Assembly: GCF_025244745.1 (NCBI RefSeq)
Contig: NZ_CP104213.1
Location: 923,501 to 987,500, forward strand
Length of the DNA stretch: 64,000 bases
Reading direction: 5' to 3'
Origin: Deinococcus rubellus
GTDB lineage: Bacteria > Deinococcota > Deinococci > Deinococcales > Deinococcaceae
Position numbers and translations under genes: made by a program. Positions within the stretch are counted from its first letter, which is position 1; the number at the start of each line of letters is the position of its first letter. The notes beneath the pieces were generated by a model, which ran no database searches, was not told where the DNA came from, and saw only the letters and a program-made list of their open reading frames with translations. Positions 37,999-45,834 of this stretch are shown here, one piece after another.

Positions 37999-39780
37999 AT
38001 GGAATACCGCAACATCGCGATTATCGCGCACGTCGATCACGGCAAGACCACCCTGGTGGACGGCCTTCTCAAGCAGACCCTCAAGCTCAAGCATGGTGAG
38101 GAAATCGCCGAGCGGGCGATGGACAGCAACGACCTCGAAAAAGAGCGTGGCATCACCATTCTGGCCAAGAACACGGCAGTCGAGTACAAGGGCGTCAAGA
38201 TCAATATCGTGGACACCCCCGGACACGCCGATTTCGGCGGCGAGGTCGAGCGCGTGCTGGGCATGGTGGACGGTGCGCTGGTGCTGGTGGACGCGGCCGA
38301 AGGCCCGATGCCCCAGACCCGCTTTGTGCTTCGAAAGGCCATTGAGCTGGGACTGAAGATCGTGGTGGTCATCAATAAGATCGACCGCCAGGACGCCCGC
38401 ATCGAGGAAGTCGTCAACCTGACCTTCGACCTGATGGCTGAACTCGGCGCGAGCGACGATCAGCTCGACTTCCCGATCCTGTACGCCGTGGCCCGCGACG
38501 GCAAGGCCTACAAGGACCTCGACAATCCCCAGGAAGACATGCACGAGCTGTTCGAGATGGTGCTGGAGTACATTCCACCACCACCAGTCGAGCTCGACGA
38601 GCCGTTTCAGATGCTGGTGACCAACCTCGACTACTCCGAATACCTGGGCCGCATCGTGCTGGGCCGGGTACAGCGCGGACAGGTCAAGAAGGGCGAGTAC
38701 GTGCAATTGATGCACAAAGACGGCACCATGACCAAGGCCAAGATCGTCCAGCCGTTTACCCACTTCGGTCTCAACCGCATCGAGGCTGACGTGGTGGGCG
38801 CGGGCGACATCGTGGCGCTCTCCGGCCTGGAGGACGCCCAGATCGGTGAAACGGTGGCCGATCTGGCCGATCCCGTGGCCCTGCCGATCATCACCGTGGA
38901 TGAACCCACCGTCAGCATGACCTTCCAGCCCAACAACGGCCCGTTTGCCGGGCGCGAAGGCAAGTACGTCACCTCGCGCCACCTGAATGACCGCCTGAAA
39001 AAGGAAGTCATGACCAACGTGTCGCTCAAGGTCGAGGAACTGCGCCCCGACGAGTTCGTGGTCAGCGGGCGCGGTGAGCTGCACCTCTCGATTCTTCTGG
39101 AAACCATGCGCCGTGAGGGCTACGAGCTTCAGGTCGGCGCACCGCAGGTCATTACCCGGATGGTCGACGGTGAGAAGTCCGAGCCGATTGAGCATCTGGT
39201 CGTGGACGTGCCCGAGTATCACTCCAGCACCGTCATCGGCGCGATCACCAGCCGCAAGGGCCAGCTCGTGAACATGGAGCCGCAGGGCAACCGCACCCGC
39301 GTGGAGTTCAAGATTCCCTCGCGCGCGCTGTTCGGTTTCCGTACCCAGTTCCTGAGCATGACGCAGGGCGAGGGCATCATGAGCCACATCTTCGACGGCT
39401 ACGCGCCGTGGGCCGGTGAGCTCAAGACCCGCCAGAACGGTTCGCTGGTGGCGATGGAAGCGGGCAACTCGTTTGCCTACTCGATCTGGAAACTGCAAGA
39501 CCGGGGGAACTTCTTTATCCTGCCCGCCACCGAGGTGTATGTCGGCATGATCGTCGGTGAAAACGCCCGTGAGAAAGACATGGACGTCAACGTCACCAAG
39601 AACAAGAAGCTGACGAACGTGCGCTCCAGTGGCGCGGACGACGCTCTCTCGCTCACGCCCATCAAGAAGCTGACGCTCGAAGACGCCCTAGAGTACATCG
39701 GCGACGACGAACTGGTGGAAATTACGCCCAAGAGCATCCGGCTGCGCAAGAAGATTCTCGAACCCAACATGCGGAAGTAA
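37999..39780 (+). CDS. typA: Ribosome-associated GTPase TypA/BipA
   Basis: A 593-aa translational GTPase. G1 AHVDHGKTTLVDGLL (about 13-27), switch I ERGITILAKN, G3 DTPGHADFGGEVER, G4 NKIDRQDA, then elongation-factor domains II, III and V, and the TypA-specific C-terminal domain (KLTNVRSSGADDALSLTPIKKLTLEDALEYI). It acts in ribosome assembly and stress adaptation. AAGGAG lies 9 nt before the ATG; the frame upstream of it is not coding. Confidence 0.95.
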   Translation: MEYRNIAIIAHVDHGKTTLVDGLLKQTLKLKHGEEIAERAMDSNDLEKERGITILAKNTAVEYKGVKINIVDTPGHADFGGEVERVLGMVDGALVLVDAAEGPMPQTRFVLRKAIELGLKIVVVINKIDRQDARIEEVVNLTFDLMAELGASDDQLDFPILYAVARDGKAYKDLDNPQEDMHELFEMVLEYIPPPPVELDEPFQMLVTNLDYSEYLGRIVLGRVQRGQVKKGEYVQLMHKDGTMTKAKIVQPFTHFGLNRIEADVVGAGDIVALSGLEDAQIGETVADLADPVALPIITVDEPTVSMTFQPNNGPFAGREGKYVTSRHLNDRLKKEVMTNVSLKVEELRPDEFVVSGRGELHLSILLETMRREGYELQVGAPQVITRMVDGEKSEPIEHLVVDVPEYHSSTVIGAITSRKGQLVNMEPQGNRTRVEFKIPSRALFGFRTQFLSMTQGEGIMSHIFDGYAPWAGELKTRQNGSLVAMEAGNSFAYSIWKLQDRGNFFILPATEVYVGMIVGENAREKDMDVNVTKNKKLTNVRSSGADDALSLTPIKKLTLEDALEYIGDDELVEITPKSIRLRKKILEPNMRK

Positions 39781-39822
39781 AGCATCGGCACGCAAAGAAA
39801 CCGTCTCAAAATCTGCAACAAG

Positions 39823-39851
39823 AAGGCCGGGGCCACGCGCTCCGGCTTTTT
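39823..39851 (+). terminator. Rho-independent terminator of typA
   Basis: GCCGG (39826-39830) pairs with CCGGC (39842-39846), extended by AAG/TTT with one bulge, and runs into TTTTT ending at 39851. Confidence 0.65.
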
Positions 39852-39876
39852 GCGTTCAGGAGTTTTGTTTAAGCCC

Positions 39877-40617
39877 TCACTTCTTGCAGGTAAGGTCCAC
39901 CCGGAAGCTGGGATCGGGCACAGTAAATCCGACGTTCTTCAGATCCGGGTCCACCTTTTTCAGATCCTCCAACAAGAATTTCTGCGGCGGCTTGGCCAGC
40001 ACATCCGCGTCGGCTGTCTTGACATCCGGGTACATGCGGAAGGTATAGAGAAAGCCTGAACCCTGGGGCAACTTGGCATAGGTCTTGTCTTGCCAGCCGT
40101 CGCGCGTATCTTTGGCCCAGCTATCGCCGTCCGCGAAGGCCAGATTCATGGCTCCATTATAAACAATGCCGGTATCGGCCAGCCTTATCGTCTGCGCCGT
40201 GCCGTTTTTCATTTCTACGGAAATGCCCCAACCGCTTCCATAGTTGTAGCCGCCCTCATCCTTGATGGGCTGAACTTTGGTGACGCGCATCCGCCATATA
40301 CCGTTAAAGAGCCATTCATTGATGCATCCCGAGACGCTGGCCTTCTGATTGGCTCCCCCCGCCCCGTTGTTGGCCGTAGGAGGGGTGCTGGTCGTCACCG
40401 CGCCCGCCTTGCCGCTGCTCAGGCTGGTGACGCCGCTGCCAGTACTGACCTGAATGCCCAGGCCGGGGAGGGCGCTTAGCGGAACATAAGTTTTGCCGCC
40501 CACGACCACCGTTTTGTCGGTGGACACCTTGCCGTTGAGAATCAGGGTCTGGGCCGAGGCGGGCACGAGAAGGCCGAGGGTGAGGATCGACGTGATCAGG
40601 CAGCTCATTCCGGTCAT
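39877..40617 (-). CDS. Secreted protein with copper-amine-oxidase-N-like (stalk) domain
   Basis: 246 aa with a signal peptide (cleavage after ASA). The first mature segment (LILNGKVSTDKTVVVGGKTYVPLSALPGLG) has the beta-hairpin pattern of the copper-amine-oxidase N-terminal stalk domain, common in Gram-positive and Deinococcus surface proteins. A Ser/Thr/Asn linker leads to a beta-rich domain of about 150 residues with two Cys, ending in LTCKK. Function unknown. TATCCT lies 6 nt before the ATG. Confidence 0.7.
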   Translation of the reverse strand: MTGMSCLITSILTLGLLVPASAQTLILNGKVSTDKTVVVGGKTYVPLSALPGLGIQVSTGSGVTSLSSGKAGAVTTSTPPTANNGAGGANQKASVSGCINEWLFNGIWRMRVTKVQPIKDEGGYNYGSGWGISVEMKNGTAQTIRLADTGIVYNGAMNLAFADGDSWAKDTRDGWQDKTYAKLPQGSGFLYTFRMYPDVKTADADVLAKPPQKFLLEDLKKVDPDLKNVGFTVPDPSFRVDLTCKK

Positions 40618-40623
40618 GGCCAG

Positions 40624-40629
40624 AGGATA
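40624..40629 (-). promoter_or_regulatory. -10 box (TATCCT) of the stalk-domain protein gene
   Basis: TATCCT on the minus strand, 6 nt, ATG at 40617. Confidence 0.45.
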
Positions 40630-40715
40630 AAGAGGAGGGCGTCAAACGGGTGTCAAAGCCGGTGGCGCAGCACGGCCACGAAGCGCTGCGCCTCGCCCAG
40701 CGGCACTTTTGGGTG

Positions 40716-41210
40716 TCAGATCAGGGTCTGGGCGGGTTCACTTGCTGGAATGTAGGTGTCGGTCGGGCGGCAGTCGTCGGCATCGGAATCGTAGGTCTGA
40801 ATCAGGCTGGGAAGATGGGTCAACTCACGGGCGAAGCTCGCGTGCTGTGTCCAGTACCAGAGCGTGTACACGTCAACGTAGGCCGTGCCGCCCGGTTTCA
40901 GCCAGCCGCCGATGCGCTCCGGCAATCGCTACTGCTCAGTGTCGGAACCGATGCCGAAGCCGTTCCAGTAGCACACGGCGTCTTAGGGGCTACCGGAATC
41001 AATGGTGCAGAAATCGCCGGTCAGCGTCTCTACCTTCACGCTGTGTTGGGCGGTCAGCTCAAGGGTATGCGCCGAACCCTCTCGCGCCGCTCCAGCGCCG
41101 TGACCGTGTGAGTCTGGAGAGCGCGGCCACCGCGAATTGCCCGCCGCCCGCGCCGAGCTCGAGCAGATGGCCGGGGTCGCCGAGCCGCTCAGTCAGCTGA
41201 TGGTGGTGAG
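40716..41210 (-). pseudogene. Degraded SAM-dependent methyltransferase
   Basis: Reading the minus strand, LTERLGDPGHLLELGAGG carries the SAM-binding motif I (LELGAGGGQFAVAA). The frame then shifts near 41080. The homologous sequence resumes as DAVCYWNGFGIGSD and ERIGGWLKPGGTAYVDVYT. Two in-frame stops interrupt it (TAA at 40983-40985, TAG at 40929-40931) before it ends at 40716. Several lesions make a sequencing error unlikely. It fills the otherwise empty stretch between 40617 and 41271. Confidence 0.72.
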
Positions 41211-41258
41211 GGGGGGTGATAAGTCCCGCTGGCACGCCGGGGCCGGTGTCCTGCCGGG

Positions 41259-41264
41259 TAGACT
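41259..41264 (+). promoter_or_regulatory. -10 box (TAGACT) of the 93-aa ORF, leaderless layout
   Basis: TAGACT, 6 nt, ATG at 41271. Confidence 0.45.
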
Positions 41265-41270
41265 GCCTGC

Positions 41271-41552
41271 ATGTCCAAAGTCGTGTTGCTCGTTCAGGGC
41301 GTGCTGGTCGAGGGTGAACTCCTCAGCGGCGAGGAAGCGGGACGGGTGGTGGACGCCCTGCCGCAGCTTGGTGAGGTGATCGTGCTGAAAAATGTCAAGC
41401 TGCTCAGCGGCGGCATCAGCCGGAGCCTGGACGTGATGTGCCTGCCGCGCGGCACCATCGGCGGCTGCGGCCTGCACAGCCAAGGCGGTGATACCCTGAG
41501 TACCCTGCGCCAGCTTGAAGAACTCGACGCCATGAGGCAGCTAGGCTGGTGA
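41271..41552 (+). CDS. Small protein of unknown function
   Basis: 93 aa. Alternating hydrophobic strands (VVLLVQGVLVEGELL, GEVIVLKNVKLL) and a Gly/Cys-containing middle (LPRGTIGGCGLHSQGG) suggest a small alpha/beta fold. No family is recognised. The correctly placed -10 box and normal codon use for this genome support it as a gene. Confidence 0.55.
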   Translation: MSKVVLLVQGVLVEGELLSGEEAGRVVDALPQLGEVIVLKNVKLLSGGISRSLDVMCLPRGTIGGCGLHSQGGDTLSTLRQLEELDAMRQLGW

Positions 41553-41733
41553 GTGGGCAGATACTCAACAGACACGCGGCGAATAGGCATAAAAAATCCG
41601 CCTCGCAGGCGGCTGTTTTCGTTTGACTGATAGGAAGATCATAGCGTGGTATGCAGCCGAAGTCAAGAACCACACATTGAGAACCGCACACCTGTAAGGC
41701 TGCCATTCGGTGGGAGACGGCGGAAAAATGCTC

Positions 41734-41739
41734 TATACT
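41734..41739 (+). promoter_or_regulatory. -10 box (TATACT) of tRNA-Arg
   Basis: TATACT lies 40 nt before the mature tRNA 5' end. No good -35 is visible. Confidence 0.45.
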
Positions 41740-41779
41740 GCGCCGCGCAGGATTTTGTAGAGGCCCAAGCCTGCGCTCG

Positions 41780-41856
41780 GCACTCGTAGCTCAGTCGGAT
41801 AGAGCGGCCCCCTCCTAAGGGGCAGGCCACTGGTTCGATTCCAGTCGAGTGCACCA
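41780..41856 (+). tRNA. tRNA-Arg, anticodon CCT; integration target of the mobile element
   Basis: 77 nt with encoded CCA. Acceptor GCACTCG pairs with CGAGTGC. The anticodon stem is GCCCC/GGGGC and the loop CTCCTAA gives anticodon CCT. The T-arm is ACTGG-TTCGATT-CCAGT. From the anticodon loop onward the gene is part of the 49-bp repeat attL, so the 3' half is supplied by the element and keeps the tRNA whole. Confidence 0.96.
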
Positions 41857-41859
41857 CGT
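41811..41859. repeat. attL, left 49-bp direct repeat (tRNA 3' half)
   Basis: Identical over 49 bp to 50991-51039. It begins in the anticodon loop (CCTCCTAAGG) and runs 3 nt past the CCA end. Confidence 0.95.
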
Positions 41860-41869
41860 CTAGCACAGC

Positions 41870-41900
41870 AAAAACCCCTACCCAGTCGGTGGGGGTTTTT
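41870..41900 (+). terminator. Terminator after tRNA-Arg (element-borne copy)
   Basis: A 13-bp stem (AAAAACCCC-T-ACC with GGT-G-GGGGTTTTT, one wobble) with a 5-nt loop. It can act in both directions and also lies downstream of the integrase stop. The host copy after attR (51050-51080) has the same design. Confidence 0.9.
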
Positions 41901-41904
41901 GCTA

Positions 41905-41928
41905 TTTGGCGTAGTAATGGCGTAGTAG
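41905..41928. repeat. 24-bp direct repeat, left copy (possible integrase arm site)
   Basis: Identical to 50842-50865. Each copy holds GGCGTAGTA twice with an 11-bp period. It lies 46 bp inside attL. Confidence 0.8.
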
Positions 41929-41931
41929 CGT

Positions 41932-43245
41932 TCAATTCAACACCGCCGTTGCCGTGCTGGGCACTGTTGGCAGGGTGGGGAACAGGTCGACCACCGTTGC
42001 CCGTAGCTCATCGTCGAGGACATGCCGGTACACCGTGAAGGTAATGGCCGGGCTACCGTGCCCCAGGTTCTTCGACACCACTTCCACCGGGACACCATGC
42101 CGGAGGGCCAGGGTCGCGTAGGTGTGCCGCAGATCATGGGGGGAAATGTCGGGCAGCCGTTCACCAGCCAGCGCTGCCACCTTGAGGGCGGGCCGCAGTT
42201 CACGGGGGACGCGGGTCCACACGCTGCCCCGTCCGTCCTGTGCGGCCCGCGTCGGCTCTGTCCAGCCCAGCACGGCACTCAAAGCGCGGTTCAGGTTGTC
42301 GGGGTGTGTCCACTCTCCCAGCGCCGTAGCGAACAGCACACCGCCGTCCTGCCAGGCTGGGCCAGCTGCTGCCCGTTCAGTGTCCTGGGCGGCGCGGTGC
42401 CGCTTGAGTAGGGTGGTCACGCTGGCCGGTAAGTGCAGCTCGCGCCGTGAGTTGGTGGTCTTGGGGTTGCCGGTGACGATGCCCTGCACGTCCATCACGC
42501 GGGTCTGCCGAATCCGTAGCGTGCCCCGCGCTAGGTCAACGTCTGCCCACTTGAGGCCCATCACTTCGCCGCGCCTTAGTCCCATGCCCAGCGAGAGGAA
42601 GAGGGCAGGCCACAACCGGCATAGGCCCGCGTCATAAAGCGCTGAGCCGATGATGTGCAGTCGCGCTGCCTGATCCGGGTTCAGCGCCTTGATCGACGCT
42701 GTTTCATTGACGCTGATCTTGGGCAGCTTCACGCCGTCCATCGGATTGACATAAATAATCTGGTCGGCCACTGCTTCTTTGAACATCGAGCGCAGCCGGG
42801 TCAGGGTACGGCCCAGCGTACTTCTGGACATGCGCGTATCGTTCCGCATCTCGCGGGCGGCGACCTGGCCTACCACGTCCTTGAGGTGATGCGGGCGCAC
42901 GTCTTGAAGGCGCATCGAGCCGATGTGCTCTAAAGCGTAGTCCAGTTCCTGCCCGTACTTCTTCGCTGTGCGCGGGGTCACGTCATGCTGACGGCGCAGC
43001 CAGCGGGCCGCGAAGTCTGCCACCGTCACTTTGTCAGGCTCACCGATCAGGCCGCGTGAGTAGTCGGTCAGGGCTGCATTCTTTGCCGCTTCTGCCTTGC
43101 CTTTCGTCTCGGCATACCTTGACTTTGAGATGCGCGAGCCGCTTGAGCGGAAGCCCAGTGTGATTTCCCAGCGCCATTTCTTGCCAACTTGGCGCACTGT
43201 GCCTTGACCGTTGCCGCGAACCTTGGGCTTCTTATCGCCGGTCAC
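41932..43245 (-). CDS. int: Tyrosine recombinase (site-specific integrase)
   Basis: 437 aa. An N-terminal arm-binding domain (GTVRQVGKKWRWEITLG), a core-binding SAM-like domain (TVADFAARWLRRQHDVTPRTAKKY) and a C-terminal catalytic domain with Arg in GMGLRRGEVMGLKWAD, His-x-x-Arg in ISPHDLRHTYATLALRHG, GH in NLGHGSPAITF, and the nucleophile Tyr in VYRHV (about 408). It would insert and, with an excision factor, remove the element at tRNA-Arg(CCT). The gene ends next to attL, as usual for tRNA-targeting integrases. It is preceded by the repressor gene with only 3 nt between. Confidence 0.95.
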   Translation of the reverse strand: MTGDKKPKVRGNGQGTVRQVGKKWRWEITLGFRSSGSRISKSRYAETKGKAEAAKNAALTDYSRGLIGEPDKVTVADFAARWLRRQHDVTPRTAKKYGQELDYALEHIGSMRLQDVRPHHLKDVVGQVAAREMRNDTRMSRSTLGRTLTRLRSMFKEAVADQIIYVNPMDGVKLPKISVNETASIKALNPDQAARLHIIGSALYDAGLCRLWPALFLSLGMGLRRGEVMGLKWADVDLARGTLRIRQTRVMDVQGIVTGNPKTTNSRRELHLPASVTTLLKRHRAAQDTERAAAGPAWQDGGVLFATALGEWTHPDNLNRALSAVLGWTEPTRAAQDGRGSVWTRVPRELRPALKVAALAGERLPDISPHDLRHTYATLALRHGVPVEVVSKNLGHGSPAITFTVYRHVLDDELRATVVDLFPTLPTVPSTATAVLN

Positions 43246-43248
43246 GGC

Positions 43249-43464
43249 TTAGCCTTCCTGCTTAGGCTGGGCTACTAGCTCCAGGCCCAGCGCGTCCAAG
43301 ACCTTCTGCCAGTTTTCAGGGATGGCCCCACTCTGCCCAGTCAGAAGCCGGGTGACGTTTGGCCGCTGGATACTGGTCAGCTCAGCAAGCTTCTCATGGG
43401 TAATGGCCTGCTGCTTCATGCGCTCCCTGACGGCTTGCCTCACTTGCTCATTCATTCCTTTCAC
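43249..43464 (-). CDS. XRE/Cro-CI-type DNA-binding repressor
   Basis: 71 aa, a single HTH domain (ITHEKLAELTSIQRPNVTRLLTGQSG) of lambda-repressor type and no effector domain. Starts possible at GTG 43482, GTG 43464 or ATG 43455. GAGGTG lies 5 nt before 43464, so that start was taken. It lies 3 nt upstream of the integrase, so both are probably transcribed together from the operator region to its right, where GTATCA half-sites occur. It likely holds the element in the integrated state. Confidence 0.8.
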   Translation of the reverse strand: MKGMNEQVRQAVRERMKQQAITHEKLAELTSIQRPNVTRLLTGQSGAIPENWQKVLDALGLELVAQPKQEG

Positions 43465-43465
43465 A

Positions 43466-43502
43466 GTATCACCTCTTGACACATAGTATCATAAACTGAT
43501 AC
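43466..43502. promoter_or_regulatory. Operator cluster of the element's repressor
   Basis: GTATCA occurs at 43466-43471 and 43486-43491, 20 bp apart (two helical turns). The second pairs with TGATAC (43497-43502) as a perfect dyad with a 5-nt centre. The dyad lies within the plus-strand promoter. Confidence 0.7.
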
Positions 43503-43505
43503 AAT
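43476..43505 (+). promoter_or_regulatory. Plus-strand promoter of the element (lytic-type)
   Basis: TTGACA (43476-43481) and TACAAT (43500-43505) are 18 nt apart, a near-consensus promoter. Repressor binding at 43486-43502 would block it. Confidence 0.72.
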
Positions 43506-43590
43506 TGCAAGCAACAGAAAGGACGGGTTTCCCGCTAAGAAAGCCCCGCCCTTCCTGACTCCCCTACAGCGCAAGACCGAAAGGAGCACC

Positions 43591-44031
43591 ATGAACGATA
43601 CCAAACGCCACGCCCTGAGCCGTACCTAGCAGACCGTCACCACTTACCGCGAGTGCGGTGTGGTGGTCGAAGTCGCCCGCGCCACCGTCACCCTGAGCCG
43701 CGTGGAGCTGAGCGGCGCGCTGAGCGCCACTGTCAACGGCCTAGCCGTCGAACTGGAGCGCGCCGTGAGCCTGCTCAGGAATGCCGACACCGTGACCGTG
43801 ATGGATGAGACCCTGGCCCCCCAGATCATCGGCAAGGCCCGCGCCGCCCGGCTGCACAGCATCATGGGCCGGGTTGGGCTGCCCAGCTTCCAGCACTACG
43901 GCCTGGCCGCCGCTGCCCTGTGTGAGCCGTTCCCGCTGGATTCGCTGGCCAGCCTCACCGAGCAGGAAGCCCGCCGGGTCTGGGCGCATCTGTGCCGCTG
44001 CTACCCCAGCGCCCGGCAGCACGCTGCATGA
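43591..44031 (+). pseudogene. 145-codon ORF interrupted by an early amber codon
   Basis: AAAGGAGCACC, a strong ribosome-binding site, precedes the ATG at 43591. After 12 codons (MNDTKRHALSRT) a TAG stands at 43627-43629. The same frame then continues without a stop for 133 codons to 44031: CGVVVEVARATVTLSRVEL and later EQEARRVWAHLCRC. It has the composition of a real protein. Either the gene is newly broken, the amber is misread, or translation restarts (GTG at 43660, no ribosome-binding site). The protein family is not recognised. It is the first gene after the element's plus-strand promoter. Confidence 0.6.
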
Positions 44032-44254
44032 GGTTCTAACCGAGTGTTACAACCTCTGAGGACCGCGACAAGCGGGCAACTGACTTCCTGTATTTAACAA
44101 TTATTTGACACCCTGGCCTCTAGAATTTTTTGGTGAAGCACCAATAGTCCACTCGATAACGCCTCGCGGACGGCAGCCTCACCTCCTAACACAAGGCCAC
44201 CACTTGCCTTTTCAGCGCACTAACCGGGCCGAGGCCTGGGTCAACGGAGACCAT

Positions 44255-44884
44255 ATGCCCAAAATGTTGATTTCACTGCTCACCGTCGCCCTACTGCTTA
44301 CCGCTTGCACCGGCTCTCAGGGACCAGCCGGACCTGACGGCGCTCAGGGGACCAACGGGGCGACCGGCGTAGCGGGACCGACCGGAGCGACCGGGGCCAG
44401 TGGCCCAGCTGGCGCGACCGGCCCGACGGGTTCCCAAGGCACACCGGGCACGACCGGGGCGAACGGCGCGCCAGGGCCACAGGGCGCACCAGGCCCGACA
44501 GGCAACGCCAATGTACAGATGTACACGTTCGCCCCCAACTCACTGAATGCGCGAATCGACAAATACGATGCTTTCTATTATGTGCCAGGGATCACGCAAA
44601 CACAGCTCGAGTCGAGCGTTGTGCTTTGCTACGGTGAGTTGAATGGCACTTGGACTCCAGTACCAGGACCTTACGCATCGTTCATTGCAATGAAAATTGT
44701 TATCACAAGTCTAGAGATAGAAGTTAAGAGGACCGATCCGACTGGGACACCGATTGAAGAACCAGGTTTTAATAGCTTCAAAGTCGTCATCATCCCTGCC
44801 ACGAAAGTCACTCCGCTCTCGTTGCACGGCCCGGACCTCAGCGATTACAACGCGGTCAAGGCGTATTACCATCTTGGTGACTGA
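44255..44884 (+). CDS. Collagen-like (Gly-X-Y) lipoprotein
   Basis: 209 aa. A lipoprotein signal ends in LLTAC (lipidated Cys about residue 17). It is followed by about 20 uninterrupted Gly-X-Y triplets ([16 protein letters not shown] and so on, rich in Pro, Thr, Ala) and a C-terminal domain of about 120 residues starting [13 protein letters not shown]. The C-terminal part is less GC-rich than the repeats. Such proteins form surface trimers in other bacteria and phages. CGGAGA lies before the ATG. It would be cargo that alters the host surface; phage-tail-fibre-like origin is an alternative for the stalk. Confidence 0.85.
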   Translation: MPKMLISLLTVALLLTACTGSQGPAGPDGAQGTNGATGVAGPTGATGASGPAGATGPTGSQGTPGTTGANGAPGPQGAPGPTGNANVQMYTFAPNSLNARIDKYDAFYYVPGITQTQLESSVVLCYGELNGTWTPVPGPYASFIAMKIVITSLEIEVKRTDPTGTPIEEPGFNSFKVVIIPATKVTPLSLHGPDLSDYNAVKAYYHLGD

Positions 44885-45236
44885 TCTACCGCGCGACACG
44901 AAACAGGCCGTGTCCCAGTTGTGGGCTCTCCCCTGAAAATCTGTGCTTTGTCCTCACCATCACCCCACTGACCAGAGCCACAGCGCTCGCAAGTGCCCTC
45001 CGGTTTGTCCCCGGCTTGCAGCACTGGCCACCGCAGGAGGGGCTGTCTTCCTCATTGCGAAGGGACGTACCCCGGCTCCCAGGTAGACCTCCCCACCGGG
45101 GTACCGGCAGCTTTGCCCCCGACGCCGTGCCCTGACCACAAGAAACCCTTTCTCTCCTCACCGCCAAAAAATTGACGGTATACGGCCCCGCTCGCCCTGT
45201 GCCATGCTACTTCTCTCTTCACTTCATCATGGAGAT
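44885..45236. other. Non-coding gap inside the element
   Basis: 352 nt between the lipoprotein and the terS-like gene. No ORF, tRNA, hairpin terminator or clear promoter was recognised; TTGACG at 45172 has no matching -10. Confidence 0.5.
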
Positions 45237-45752
45237 ATGACCTTAAACACTGACCAGCAGAGGCACAGTCCCGCCGAAGCTACGCAAGAAAAGCAGGGGG
45301 CCAACGCGCGCACATGGACACCTGCACAACGCCAGCGCAGCAGGCGGAAGGCCGCCTTCCTTAGAGCGCTACATGAGCACGGCAGCATCAGCGCCGCGTG
45401 CCTGGCCAGTGGGGTGCATGACACCACCGTGTGGAGATGGCGCAAAGAGTACCCCGCCTTCGACACCGCCGTGCTGAACTTCACCGAGGGCGTCAGAGAG
45501 CAGCGTGTGATCGAGAGCCTGTACAAAATCGCCACCAGCGAAGATCCGAAGATGGCAAACGCGGCGGCGAAGGCGGGAGCGTTCTTGCTTCAGGCCTGGA
45601 ATCGTCCCAAGTACTCCCCGCATCTGAAGATCGAGCAGACCGTGAGCGTGCACCAGCAGGTGCAAGTGGCCCTGGACGTGCGCGATCAAATCCGCGCCGT
45701 CCAAGCGGAGCGGCTCAGCCGCATCCACGAACACCGCACACTGGAAGGCTAG
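45237..45752 (+). CDS. HTH protein resembling phage small terminase subunit
   Basis: 171 aa. A basic, Gln-rich N-terminus (RTWTPAQRQRSRRKAAFLRAL) leads to a helix-turn-helix (GSISAACLASGVHDTTVWRWRKEYPAF). A helical middle (VIESLYKIATSEDPKMANAAAKAGAFLLQAWNRPKYSP) and a C-terminal oligomerisation-like segment follow. This is the layout of small terminase subunits and related phage HTH proteins. No large terminase is encoded. In satellites such a protein redirects helper-phage packaging; here that is inference. GGAG lies 2 nt before the ATG at 45237; an ATG at 45204 lacks support. Confidence 0.6.
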   Translation: MTLNTDQQRHSPAEATQEKQGANARTWTPAQRQRSRRKAAFLRALHEHGSISAACLASGVHDTTVWRWRKEYPAFDTAVLNFTEGVREQRVIESLYKIATSEDPKMANAAAKAGAFLLQAWNRPKYSPHLKIEQTVSVHQQVQVALDVRDQIRAVQAERLSRIHEHRTLEG

Positions 45753-45763
45753 CGGCAGGGAGA

Positions 45764-45804
45764 AAAGGAACCAGGCTTGCCCGCTGGGGCGGCCTGGCTC
45801 CTTT
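45764..45804. terminator. Bidirectional terminator between convergent element operons
   Basis: AAAGGAACCAGGC (45764-45776) pairs with GCCTGGCTCCTTT (45792-45804), 12 of 13 pairs, loop 15 nt. It separates the terS-like gene from the end of the primase operon. Confidence 0.8.
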
Positions 45805-45834
45805 CACGTTCGCGCATGGGTGAAGCTATCTTCC

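Noticed and set aside
37888..39498. 536-codon minus-strand frame opposite typA
   Set aside because: Shadow of a highly conserved GTPase.
44105..44126. TTGACA and TAGAAT before the collagen-like gene as a promoter
   Set aside because: The spacer is only 10 nt, too short for a standard promoter.
44307..44505. The Gly-X-Y stretch as a DNA tandem repeat or CRISPR-like array
   Set aside because: It codes for a collagen-like segment in one frame; units are 9 bp and variable, and there are no spacers or cas genes.
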